Below, in pieces: positions 24,642 through 34,200 of a stretch of DNA of 64,000 nt. Under the pieces are notes generated by a model. It was given only the letters and a program-made list of their open reading frames with translations, was not told the DNA's origin and did not search any database. The stretch is from Acidobacteriaceae bacterium. GTDB taxonomy: Bacteria > Acidobacteriota > Terriglobia > Terriglobales > Acidobacteriaceae. Numbering within the stretch: position 1 is the first letter of the stretch; each line of letters starts with the position of its first letter. The stretch lies in assembly GCA_003134655.1 (NCBI GenBank), contig PLBY01000149.1, positions 1-64,000 on the forward strand, written 5' to 3'. Made by a program: the position numbers and the translations under genes.

Positions 24642-25499
24642 ATGATGGTTTCGGAAAGGATGCCAGAGGTGACCGCAATCGGAAGGATTCCATATCGAAT
24701 GGCATTGGCTGGCGGCTGGATTGATCAGCCTTTCGTGTCCAAGTTGAACCCTGCGCCGCCGGGTTCCATGGTGGTCGTCGGGCTGGAACCCACCTGCCGC
24801 TTTATGGACCGGGCTGGGATGGCAACCAGCACCCGAAGAATTGCGGAAAAGATCTGGAACGGGGACCTGCCAGACAAAGATCCAATGGAATTGGTGCGAG
24901 AATTGTATGCGGCCGAGAACAATGGAGCGGCAAAGCCGTCGGGCTCCCAAGACATGGCCGGTCTGATACTGCCCGGTGTCAATCGGCTTGACTACGACTA
25001 TCGGTTTGAAGAGGGTTTGTTTCCTGCTCACGTCGAATCCTGCAACGATCCTGATGTCGGACGCTGGCTGGAGAAAGTCCTTCACGTCGTACCCGTCGCA
25101 CAGCGTCCGGATGGCTACAATCCCCTCCAAGAACAACATTTGAACGCCGAGTGGGTACGTCGGCTGAGCGAATCTGGCAAGGCATGCTATGAGGCAATCA
25201 AGGCGAAGAATATTGAAACCCTCGGCGCCTCTCTGAACGAAAGCATCAGGTGCTGGAAGGCGCTTCTGCCTCACACGGTCACAGATCCCTTGATCACGGT
25301 TGACCTCCTGGGCTTGTTGGCTCATTACCAGGATCGGTATGCGGGTGCCATGTATTCAGGTTGCGGCGGCGGGTACCTCTATGTGGTTTCCGAAGAACCA
25401 GTGTCAGGGGCAATCAAGGTGAAGATCAGACTCGCGGAGAAGCATGGGCAACCTAAAATCGGCGTCGGGACACCTGTAGAGTCCGCGACTACGCCCTGA
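24642..25499 (+). CDS. GHMP-family sugar kinase
   Basis: 285 residues, short for the family (usually 320-350). Motif 1 is RIPYRMALAGGWIDQP, motif 2 a degenerate GMATSTRRIA, and motif 3 YSGCGGGYLYV, with a substrate-acid segment SGSQDMAG near 105-112. GCGAGG directly precedes the ATG. The arrangement fits the kinase half of FKP-type fucokinases or related L-sugar kinases, with the pyrophosphorylase half encoded just upstream. Substrate is inferred (L-fucose, L-galactose or another hexose) and cannot be read from sequence. Motif 2 departs from the usual GLGSSS, so reduced or altered activity is possible. Confidence 0.65.
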   Translation: MMVSERMPEVTAIGRIPYRMALAGGWIDQPFVSKLNPAPPGSMVVVGLEPTCRFMDRAGMATSTRRIAEKIWNGDLPDKDPMELVRELYAAENNGAAKPSGSQDMAGLILPGVNRLDYDYRFEEGLFPAHVESCNDPDVGRWLEKVLHVVPVAQRPDGYNPLQEQHLNAEWVRRLSESGKACYEAIKAKNIETLGASLNESIRCWKALLPHTVTDPLITVDLLGLLAHYQDRYAGAMYSGCGGGYLYVVSEEPVSGAIKVKIRLAEKHGQPKIGVGTPVESATTP

Positions 25500-25662
25500 C
25501 TCCATCAGGCGCAATCTGGATGTGGCGTCTGCACCTAAAAGATTATCGCCATGCATTCTCAGAGCCTGAAGGCCACGAAGTTTGTCGTTTAAGTCATGCT
25601 GGTGCGGTATCTCACCTTCGGCGCGGTTGCAGTTCAAGTGACAGGATGGACACCAAGCAATC

Positions 25663-27129
25663 ATGAAGATGAAACTATTACTGTTCCTTCTTCTCGTATT
25701 AAGCGGCCTCAGTGCCCAAACCTACCAACCTACGTGGGATTCGATTGACAAGCGGCCCACTCCGACCTGGTTTACGGACGCCAAGTTCGGCATCTTCGTG
25801 CACTGGGGCGTCTACTCGGTGCCGGCCTATGCGCCCGTCATCCCTGGGAAGCTGGCCTACGCCGAGTGGTACTGGAACGCGATGACGAGCGGAAAGGATG
25901 ATCCCCAAGCGAATCCCATCGAGACCGGTACCTGGGCCTTCCACGAGAAGTGGTACGGCGTAGACGTCCCGTATCAGAACTTCGCGCCGCGGTTTCGCGC
26001 GGAGTTGTTCGACCCCGACCACTGGGCCGACGTCTTTGCCCGCTCGGGCGCCCGGTATGTTGTGCTGACCTCGAAGCATCACGATGGATTTGCCTTGTGG
26101 CCCAGCAAAGAGGCCTCGGCCACCTGGTCACGACCCTGGAACGCCGTCGAAATTGGCCCCCAGCGCGATCTTCTGGGCGACTTGACGGAAGCGGTTCGAC
26201 GCAAGGGCCTGCGCATGGGACTCTACTATTCTCTTTACGAGTGGTACAACCCTCTCTGGTTGTCGAACAAGCAACGCTACATCAAGGAACATATGTTCCC
26301 TCAGTTCAAGGACGTGGTGACGAGCTACAAGCCGTCCATTATCTTTAGCGATGGCGAGTGGGATCTGACCTCGGCCGAATGGCAGAGTCCGGAACTGCTG
26401 GCGTGGCTATTGAACGAGTCGCCAGTAAAGGACGACGTGGTCATCAACGACCGGTGGGGCAAGGAGACCCGTCATAACCATGGAGGCTATTGGACCACGG
26501 AATACACGCCCGGCATGAGCGGCATAGACCATCCTTGGGAGGAGAACCGCGGCATGGGCTTTAGCTACGGCTACAACCGCGCGGAGCGCTTGGAAGACTA
26601 CCACACCGGTCGCGAACTCGTCATCATGCTCGTGGATGTCGTCAGTCGCGGCGGCAACCTGCTGCTCGACATTGGTCCCGATGCCGACGGCACAATCCCC
26701 GTGGTAATGGAAGAGCGTCTCATTCAGATCGGCGACTGGCTGAAGGTCAATGGCGAAGCAATCTATGGCACGAAACTCTGGAAAGCCACACGGCAATGGA
26801 GCGCGGGCGAAGTCCCCAAGATCGCGTATAACACCGAATTTGAGACGCCCTACGACGTGACGAAACTGACAGCCAGGCCGAAGCCGGGCAAGGCGGGTAT
26901 CGAAGCATTCTTCACATCGAAGGGCGGCAACGTGTTCGCGATTCTGCCGCATTGGCCGGGCCGCAGCTTCCACGTCAAGGATGTGACTGGTGTCAGGTCA
27001 GTGACTCTGCTGGGATCCAAGACGCCGCTAAGGTTCAAGGCGGCGCAAGGCGGCGTGTCGATCGAGTTGCCCGATCTCCCCGAAGAGTTGCTCTGCCAGC
27101 CGGCTTGGGTATTGAAACTGAGCCAATGA
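25663..27129 (+). CDS. GH29 alpha-L-fucosidase, secreted
   Basis: 488 residues with a signal peptide (1-18, ending LSAQ). GH29 features: FGIFVHWGVYSVPAYAP (42-58), TSKHHDGFALWPSKEA (137-151), GLRMGLYYSLYEW, and IIFSDGEWD, whose Asp230 is at the place of the catalytic nucleophile. The C-terminal 90 residues form the usual beta-sandwich. It releases terminal L-fucose from glycans, which matches FucP and the downstream sugar-acid genes. It ends inside the remains of a convergent SDR gene, suggesting the plus-strand block was joined to the minus-strand block by recombination here. Confidence 0.92.
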   Translation: MKMKLLLFLLLVLSGLSAQTYQPTWDSIDKRPTPTWFTDAKFGIFVHWGVYSVPAYAPVIPGKLAYAEWYWNAMTSGKDDPQANPIETGTWAFHEKWYGVDVPYQNFAPRFRAELFDPDHWADVFARSGARYVVLTSKHHDGFALWPSKEASATWSRPWNAVEIGPQRDLLGDLTEAVRRKGLRMGLYYSLYEWYNPLWLSNKQRYIKEHMFPQFKDVVTSYKPSIIFSDGEWDLTSAEWQSPELLAWLLNESPVKDDVVINDRWGKETRHNHGGYWTTEYTPGMSGIDHPWEENRGMGFSYGYNRAERLEDYHTGRELVIMLVDVVSRGGNLLLDIGPDADGTIPVVMEERLIQIGDWLKVNGEAIYGTKLWKATRQWSAGEVPKIAYNTEFETPYDVTKLTARPKPGKAGIEAFFTSKGGNVFAILPHWPGRSFHVKDVTGVRSVTLLGSKTPLRFKAAQGGVSIELPDLPEELLCQPAWVLKLSQ

Positions 27130-27453
27130 ACCGCTTTGGATTTGCTCTCCTCTCTTTGCAACGAAGTATCGGCAATAGATTCGTCCGTCCTCCTGTATCC
27201 GTTGGAAGATGTCCTTTATCCGCTCGTGATCGGAAACATCGCATTCATGCACGTGCGCAGCGCCCCCGCGCCCGATAATTTCTTGAGCTGTCGACTGAGC
27301 CTGCCCCTTATCAGCGTCGACCAGGTGAATGCAAGCCCCGCTCATGGCAAACTTCAGAGCAATCGCTCGTCCGATCCCGCTCGCTCCACCAGTAATAAGT
27401 GCTGTCTTGCCATGCAGCGGACGCCCGCCCTTGCTTAGCGTTCGGTCGCTCAC
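27028..27453 (-). pseudogene. truncated short-chain dehydrogenase
   Basis: From a GTG at 27453 (GGGAG 8 nt upstream; frame open to 27495) the first ~90 residues are a normal SDR Rossmann half: GKTALITGGASGIGRAIALKF, then VDADKGQAQ and HECDVSDHERIKDIFQRIQEDGRI. After about 27178 the frame no longer resembles an SDR: the NNAG and YxxxK parts are missing, and it runs antisense into the end of the fucosidase gene. The gene has lost its C-terminal two-thirds. Confidence 0.75.
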
Positions 27454-27511
27454 AGCGAAATCTCCCTTCCAGAAAATGAATGCATGCAGTTCCATCCGCG
27501 CTGCGCGAAAG

Positions 27512-28660
27512 TCATCCGATCACCAATTTTCGGATATGCTCCAAAACCTCGCGGAAGTAGCGGCTATCACGGTCGTTGCCATCGGGGTTGAATATTCGGA
27601 ACGGATAAACCTGGGCTTGCACCCACGGCATATAGCCCCAGCTTCCACCGGACTGAAATACAGCGTCGCAGCCTGCCAGTTCCCTTGCCAAGTTCTCCGG
27701 CGTCGTCTCGCGACCGTTATCATCTTCATCCATGTAGATCGGGCCGGGCACTTTCGGGTTCGCCACCAGTTCGCCCACTCCCTTCCGTTTCTCCTCCGGG
27801 GTACGGAAATTGCCGTGGATCGTAGAGAGATCGCCATGTTGCAAAATGGCCGGATACACTAGTACGTTCTTGTCGCCCAGGGACGATGCCGAGATCGGCA
27901 GACGGAAAGCTGCCTTCTTCACTTTGAACCGCTCCCGTGCCACTCTGATTAGATGACCCATTTCTGTGACGATATAGGGATCTTGATCGAAGGTGTCGTA
28001 TTCGTTGGCAATCTCGATCATGACGTTGCGGCAGTCGTGGTCGATCAGCCAGTCGGTTATGTTGCGCACGGCCTGGTCGATCGCGTGCGGACCCTCCAAC
28101 ACGTCCACTTGGTATACATAAAAGTAAATGAGATTGAGTACCATCCCCCGCTGGTCAAGGGCCTGTTGCAGCGCGCGCAGGCGTTCCATCCATTCTGCTT
28201 TCAGCGAGCCATCGGGCCGGAACGCACTAACGAGCGCACCTTTGCCCGGACCAAGTTTGGCCGCAAGGTCTCGCCTGATACTTCCCTCGCGCTCGTAGTG
28301 CATGTTGCCTCCTTGCAGGGAAACGTTGAGCGCAAGGATGCCGTTGCGGCGGTACGTGTCCAACGCCTCAATCACGCGCCTTGTGTGGGCCTTGGCATCA
28401 AAGTGGGCTTCTGTCAGATATTCATCCTGAAACAGCGCTTGTGCGATCCGCAGATTCATCAGCTTGCCGGCGGCTTCGGGCCGATAACCTTTTCCTGTGT
28501 ACGTCTTGTGCCACGGTCCGTTACCCTCGCGCATGTAGAACGAGCGTGGGTCGTATCCTGGCCCGAGCATCTTGCCAGTTGCGATCTCGACAGCATGGGC
28601 GCAGCCTGCGCCCAGCAAAAGCCAAGCCATTAGCAGTCGCACATAAGAGTTCTTCTTCAC
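27512..28660 (-). CDS. secreted clan-A (TIM-barrel) glycosidase-like protein
   Basis: About 382 residues from a GTG at 28660 (a TTG at 28672 is the outermost start). Signal peptide about 1-23. The rest looks like a (beta/alpha)8 barrel: GILALNVSLQGGN, VLNLIYFYVYQVD, then VMIEIANEYD with the Asn-Glu pair typical of the clan-A acid/base (Glu about 220), and PIYMDEDDNG (Glu about 312) as a candidate nucleophile. No CAZy family can be assigned with confidence. It follows the beta-helix gene by 94 bp and is the last intact gene of the long minus-strand group. Confidence 0.6.
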   Translation of the reverse strand: MKKNSYVRLLMAWLLLGAGCAHAVEIATGKMLGPGYDPRSFYMREGNGPWHKTYTGKGYRPEAAGKLMNLRIAQALFQDEYLTEAHFDAKAHTRRVIEALDTYRRNGILALNVSLQGGNMHYEREGSIRRDLAAKLGPGKGALVSAFRPDGSLKAEWMERLRALQQALDQRGMVLNLIYFYVYQVDVLEGPHAIDQAVRNITDWLIDHDCRNVMIEIANEYDTFDQDPYIVTEMGHLIRVARERFKVKKAAFRLPISASSLGDKNVLVYPAILQHGDLSTIHGNFRTPEEKRKGVGELVANPKVPGPIYMDEDDNGRETTPENLARELAGCDAVFQSGGSWGYMPWVQAQVYPFRIFNPDGNDRDSRYFREVLEHIRKLVIG

Positions 28661-28754
28661 TTCTTCACACAATCCTCATTTAGTTCGCATGCGATGTAGA
28701 GCTGTCGAGCTTCGTTCTGCCTTGGCCCATGCCAGAATCGGCAACTCGAACCGT

Positions 28755-29870
28755 TCACTTGCAAGGTGGCCAGTTGGTCCGCGTTGAATACGGGGACTTG
28801 GCTACGCAATTCCTAGGCTGGGGAGGAATCAGGGGCGGCGGCATCTTGGTCTCAGGCGGGCTAAGCATTTCCTGCGCCGCTGCGTCCCACGTATTGCCAT
28901 TCTGGGTGACGGGACCGCACCCGCCGAGATCCTGAAATCCCGTTTGACTGCCATCCTTCCGTATCTCCGTGGCGATGTTGTGGGTAACGGTCACGGGGCC
29001 GCATGGCTCCCGGCGGTATTGGTTCCACACCACCATGGCCACGTTTCCGGAATCCGGCGAATCCACTGGGGTTCGGTCTAGAACTTCATTGTGGTCCATC
29101 AACTGACTGGTGCCTGTAGCAATACTAACGCCGCACTCGCCGGTGTCTACTAGACGGTTACGGATGAACTGGACGCTATTTGCGTCGTCGTCGGCGATCA
29201 GCCCGCACCCCGAAGGGCTATGCCCACCCGTAATGTAGTTGTTGCCCGCAAGAAAACTGGAGCCGATCCCGAAGTTGATGGAGTCCTCCTGGTTTTCTGG
29301 ATACAGATACTTCGTTGTATCCAGGCTGCTAAGCGCGTAATTGTTCAGCACAACCACGTTGCTCGATTTCCACGCCTGCACGTTCTGCCCTCGGGAAGAC
29401 GGATTCCCGCCGCGAGGATTGAGAAGAAAATTTCCGATGACGGTCAGGCCGATCACTTTTTCAAACGCTTCGACATTGGATTCGCTGTAGGCGATCACAT
29501 TCCCCTGAACTATGATCTGAGACGTACGATGCGCCACAACGCCATCATTGTAGTCGCAACATTTTGCGGTGTGGGTCTCCGGATGGATGTAGTTGTCGTA
29601 GATCTGGATATTGCTACCGCCACTGATTCTCACGCCGTTTCCGCCACACGGCCCGATCTCCGAATTCTCAATGGTGATGTCGTAAGAGTCTACGATCCGA
29701 ATACAGTCTTGGTTCTTGCCGGAAGTGATTCTTAGACCCACGTAGACCCTATGACTCTGATGTTGAATGACGAGTGGACCGCTGGCTTGGGCCGAAACCG
29801 AGTCACGACCCAGAAACAAGACAAAACAGAACAGCGCCAAAATGCGCGTTGGCGAACCTTGCTTGGTCAT
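28755..29870 (-). CDS. secreted right-handed beta-helix protein (paralogue 2)
   Basis: A 371-residue paralogue of the module A beta-helix protein. Signal peptide about 1-28 (FCFVLFLGRDSVSAQA). Shared turns: YDITIENSEIGPCGGNGVRI, VQGNVIAYSES, LTVIGNFLLNPRGGN, AGNNYITGGHSPSGCGLIAD, LVDTGECGVSIATG. The C terminus is the same proline linker plus Cys tail (YSTRTNWPPCK). Catalytic residues not recognised. Located 173 bp after paralogue 3, same strand. Confidence 0.75.
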   Translation of the reverse strand: MTKQGSPTRILALFCFVLFLGRDSVSAQASGPLVIQHQSHRVYVGLRITSGKNQDCIRIVDSYDITIENSEIGPCGGNGVRISGGSNIQIYDNYIHPETHTAKCCDYNDGVVAHRTSQIIVQGNVIAYSESNVEAFEKVIGLTVIGNFLLNPRGGNPSSRGQNVQAWKSSNVVVLNNYALSSLDTTKYLYPENQEDSINFGIGSSFLAGNNYITGGHSPSGCGLIADDDANSVQFIRNRLVDTGECGVSIATGTSQLMDHNEVLDRTPVDSPDSGNVAMVVWNQYRREPCGPVTVTHNIATEIRKDGSQTGFQDLGGCGPVTQNGNTWDAAAQEMLSPPETKMPPPLIPPQPRNCVAKSPYSTRTNWPPCK

Positions 29871-30043
29871 CGTGAGGCCTGCGGTGAAAACAACAGCTAA
29901 GTTAGAGGCTCAGCATTCCGACTTGCGTCGCCGACATCGGTGCCAGGCATTTCGAGGTAGTAAGAGCTAAGTTGCTTCCCTTCCATTTTCGAAGCCACAG
30001 ATCGAAAGCTGAGTTTTGGTTGAGCCGAACCGGACTTCGCCGT

Positions 30044-31192
30044 TCAGTGGCAAGCTGGCCATCCGGTCTGTGTCGAATACGGAGACTTGGCTACGCAATT
30101 CTTGGGCTGAGGCGGAATCAAAGGTGGCGGCATCTTCGTGGAAGGCGGATTGAGAAGGGTCCATGCCGCTGCATCCCACGTATTGCCGCTTTTTGTTTCC
30201 GGGGAGCATCCGCCGCCATCGTAAAACGAGTTGTAAGTGCCATTGGTCAATTTGAAGACTGCGGTATTGTTCGTCAGAGTCACAGGCCCGCATGCCTCGC
30301 CGTACTGATTCCAGATATAAATGGCTGTGTTGCCCCCTCCACTTATCTGGTCGTTTTCGAAGACCTTATTGTGGTCCACCAGTTGGTTAGTTCCGCTGGC
30401 GAGGCCAATGCCGCACTGGCCTGTGTTCACCAATTGATTGTAGGTGAACTGAGCACTGTTGGCGGCCTCGTCGGCGATGATTCCGCATCCCGATGCACTG
30501 TGCCCGCCCGTGACGTAGTTGTTAGTGGCGACACCGCCTGATCCAAACATGAAGTTGATCGAATCCTCCTGGACGTCCGCGTACTTGTACCCTGTTTTGC
30601 TAGAGAGCGTGTAGTTGTTCTGCACAACTACGTTGGTCGCATACCACGCCGCCACATTTTGGCCTCTTGAATAGTTACCGCCGCGGGGATTGAGAAAGAA
30701 ATTCCCCGTGACCGTCACACTGTCAATGGTTGGGTTGTTGTCGACTCCGTCATTGCCGTTGATCGCGATATTGGATTCGCCATAGGCGATCACGTTCCCC
30801 TGAATGAGGACGTGCGACACTCCCGGCGTGATGAATATCCCATTGTTGTAGTCGCAGCATGCGTTCTTGTGGGTCTCGGGATGAATATAGTTGTCGTAGA
30901 TGTAAATCTGGCTGACGCTGCCGGTATTCGTAAAAATGTCAATGCCGTGGCCACCACAGGGCCCGATCTGAGAACTCTCGATCGTGATGTTGGTGGAATC
31001 TATGATCTGGATGCAGTCTTGTCCGGCCTTGGTGGTGGTGATGTTCAGACCCGTATATACTTTGTTGCTCTGATTCTTGATGACCAAGGTTTGACCTTGA
31101 GTCGGACTGCAGTTAATCAAGGCAACAACAACTATGGATATGACACAGATCATTAAGAACAACCGACGTAGCAACGCGGTTGATGTGGACAT
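30044..31192 (-). CDS. secreted right-handed beta-helix protein (paralogue 3)
   Basis: A 382-residue paralogue with signal peptide (about 1-34), the same beta-helix rungs (TNITIESSQIGPCGGHGIDI, VLIQGNVIAYGES, VTVTGNFFLNPRGGN, ATNNYVTGGHSASGCGIIAD, LVNTGQCGIGLASG) and the shared C-terminal tail (YSTQTGWPACH). AAGGAGG precedes the ATG. It follows the module B transporter by 63 bp, the same order as in module A, which ties this protein type to the transporter. Confidence 0.77.
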   Translation of the reverse strand: MSTSTALLRRLFLMICVISIVVVALINCSPTQGQTLVIKNQSNKVYTGLNITTTKAGQDCIQIIDSTNITIESSQIGPCGGHGIDIFTNTGSVSQIYIYDNYIHPETHKNACCDYNNGIFITPGVSHVLIQGNVIAYGESNIAINGNDGVDNNPTIDSVTVTGNFFLNPRGGNYSRGQNVAAWYATNVVVQNNYTLSSKTGYKYADVQEDSINFMFGSGGVATNNYVTGGHSASGCGIIADEAANSAQFTYNQLVNTGQCGIGLASGTNQLVDHNKVFENDQISGGGNTAIYIWNQYGEACGPVTLTNNTAVFKLTNGTYNSFYDGGGCSPETKSGNTWDAAAWTLLNPPSTKMPPPLIPPQPKNCVAKSPYSTQTGWPACH

Positions 31193-31255
31193 TGCAGTCC
31201 TCCTTTTGACCAGAAATGATTCCGTTGCAATACGTATCTACGAGACTGGAAGAAC

Positions 31256-34200
31256 CTAGAAGCTGAGCTTGGCTCCTACCTGTAGGTTCCGGTTCGTGTT
31301 GGCGGACGTGATGGTCCCTTCTGAGCCGCTGCCGATATGTGCGTTCGGCTGCCCGAAGTTGGGATGATTCGCGATGTCGTAGACATCCACTCTCATCTCT
31401 AACCGGCCACCTTCGCCCAGCTTTTTGAGAGCGAAGTGCTTGGCCAGCGACATGTTCACGGTTCTCCACTTTGGGCCTCGGAGAATGTCCCGTCTCGAGT
31501 CGCCGTAAGCGTAATCCGTCGTCACCCCGCCAATGACGGCAGTCGGCTGGACGAAGCACGAGTCCTCGAACCACCCCATATCAGGAATTGGATTCCCGGA
31601 TGAGTCGGTTGGAGCACTGGAGATGGCATGGGGATGGGAGAGTGTGCCGTTGCACACGCGGTTCGGCCACTGCGCGCCACCGTTGATAGCTCCACTAGCG
31701 TTAGAGTTCATAAGCGGAGTGAACGGCAGACCCGAGTGAACCTGGAAGACGCCGGACAGCGTCCATCCGCCCACCAAGCTGTTCAGGGTACCGCCTCGGT
31801 TCAGCAGTTGCTTCCCTTTTCCTAAGGGCAGTTCGTACACTGCCGATCCGCTCCACAACTGCGGAACGTCATAGCTGGCCACGGCATACATGGAGCGCGG
31901 ATTGTACGAGTTTTGCCAGCTACCACTGTCAGACGTACAGCACGAACCCGGCGAGGTGAACTCATCCATCGCCTTGGAGAACGTATAATTGACCCGGAAA
32001 GTCAGGCCATGCGAGACCATGGTTCGGGCGCTGAGCTGAAGAGAGTTGTAGTGGGATATTCCGTCGTACAGATTGGCGGGGATCCCCCCGTTCGGGTATT
32101 GGGGATATGGCAGACAGGCCAATTCCGCTGTCGGGTCCGTTTGTGCCAGCGCCAGACATGACTCAGGAGTTTGGTCGATTTGCCGGGCGAACAACAGATG
32201 CTTTCCGCTGCTGCCCACATAGGCCGCGTCCAGGCCTACGCGTCCAATCTGATGCTGGATGTCGAGAGAGTACTGCTCCACATAAGCAGCCTTCGCGTGA
32301 TACTGCATCCAATACGTTCCTTGCCCATTCAATGACTCAGGCTGGCGCGCAGCAGGTCCTGGGTAGAGAATCGCCCCCTGCGGGATGCTTGGAGTTGACA
32401 ACGTGAAGACGGGGCCAACATTTTCCGGAAATGTAGGAAGGTACAGGATGTTGTTAGGCGTGCCAATCGAGCCACTAGTCTGGAAACCTGCAGGAAACGT
32501 ATTGAAATAGTTGTTTCCTCCCCACATCTCGGTAAACGTTCCGTATCCGCCGCGAACTGACCACTTCTCCTTCGGCGACCAGGCAAAGCCGATTCTTGGC
32601 TGAAAGATGTCTTTCACCGTCGCAATCTGCGCGGTAGGACAATGGTATGTGCCGACGCTTGTGCTGAACGTCACGCCGGCATAGCAGTTGGCGCCATACC
32701 CGGGGGCAAAGTTGCTCTGACCACTGGGATCGGTGGGATTGATTCCTGAATTCCACAAATCCGGAGTGAAATTCGCCCACATCTTCTTGGCTTCCGACCA
32801 TCCCGACTGCATCAGGTAACGCACGCCCAGATTCAAAGTCAGGTGCGGTGTAATCTTGTAGTCGTCGTTGGCAAAGGCCTGCACGTTCCACGCCCTGCCC
32901 CCAACTTCAGGCGTAATAGATACGCCCCAACCGTCGGTTAAACCCAACAGGAAGTCGGCGTAGCCGAGTGCCTGCTTATTCGGGTCCATGGGGTTTGACG
33001 TATAGTACCCGGCAAAGTCGTAGTCGCCGGAATCCAGGTTGGCCCATGCCTGGTTGTCTTGCCAACGGTCGAACTCGCCGCCGAACTTGAGGATGTGCTT
33101 TCCCTTCGACCAGGTGAGCGTGTCAGAGTACATGTAGCTGTTAAATCCGAGTTTGGCCGAGAGACTGGTATTGAGACTGGTCCCGGCCGCTCCCCCGATA
33201 TTGATGTTGGGAAAGACATCCGATTGTCCTGCAAAGAGCTGGATTCCAACCTTCGCCGGGAACCCTGCCCCCACATCCGGCGATTTCCAGAGTCCGTATT
33301 GTCGAAGGAAAGAAATCCTGGCCTCATTCACCAGTTTGGAACTGACCGTCCAGGCATCGGTAATCTGCGCCTGACTACCCTGGCCACTCTGGTATGAACA
33401 GGCACCGCCACCCGCTGAAATCGGACAAGCCGGGCCCGGACTCTTGCTGTTCCCCGGGTTGAACATGGCTGAGCCCGACATGCGGTGTGAGGATGACACG
33501 TCGTAGTCAACCTTGAAATTGTAGGAAATCGAGTGGTTGGTGTTCACCGTATTCGAATAATAGTTGTTGGAAGGTATTCCGGGCCCGTTTGGGACAGCAG
33601 GAAAATAAGCTTGGAGTTTAGCCGCTACCGGGTCGAAGCTGGTCGTCGGCGGCATCACGTTCAACTGGCCGTTGTACTGGAATGGCATGCGGCAGGTCAC
33701 TCCGTTGACGACTTGAGTCGTGGACGGATCGTAGATTTGACCTAACAACATCGGTTGGTTATTGCAGGGGTTGACAGCCTGCAGGCCAGTTGTGGGATCG
33801 ATGTCAGGCCCTCCCAGAAAGGCCGAAAAGTCACCCTGCTTCATGGCTGGCGTCGGGAAAGTATAAAAAGAGGGCGAATAAGTGATGTTGGGATTGTCCT
33901 GAAGGCTGAAGAAGAAGAAAGCTTTGTTGTGCACAATCGGACCGCCGAGAGTGCCGCCGAACATGTGCCAACGAAGAGGTGTGACCGAAGTCGCGAAGTA
34001 GTTGCGCGCCTCGCCCAAGGCGTCGTTCTGCTCGAAGTCGTATAGCGATCCGTGGAACGTATTGCCGCCGCTCTTGGTGATCACGTTAAGAGCCGCCACG
34101 CCACCTCCGTACTCGGCGCCGAAGTTGCTTGTGCTCATGTCCACTTCAGCGATGTCGTCCAGGGGCACCGTGTTTCCTGGATTCTGGCTTACCGGCAGCG

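Noticed and set aside
24480-25325. Minus-strand frame of 281 codons opposite the GHMP kinase
   Set aside because: Cys/Arg-rich shadow composition; the plus-strand protein has three recognisable GHMP motifs.
24642-25499. Naming the kinase fucokinase and the epimerase gme outright
   Set aside because: Motifs give the families but not the substrates; kinase motif 2 is unusual, so symbols were withheld.
26407-26973. Minus-strand frame of 188 codons opposite the GH29 gene
   Set aside because: No domain and no ribosome binding site; the plus-strand frame carries all GH29 motifs.
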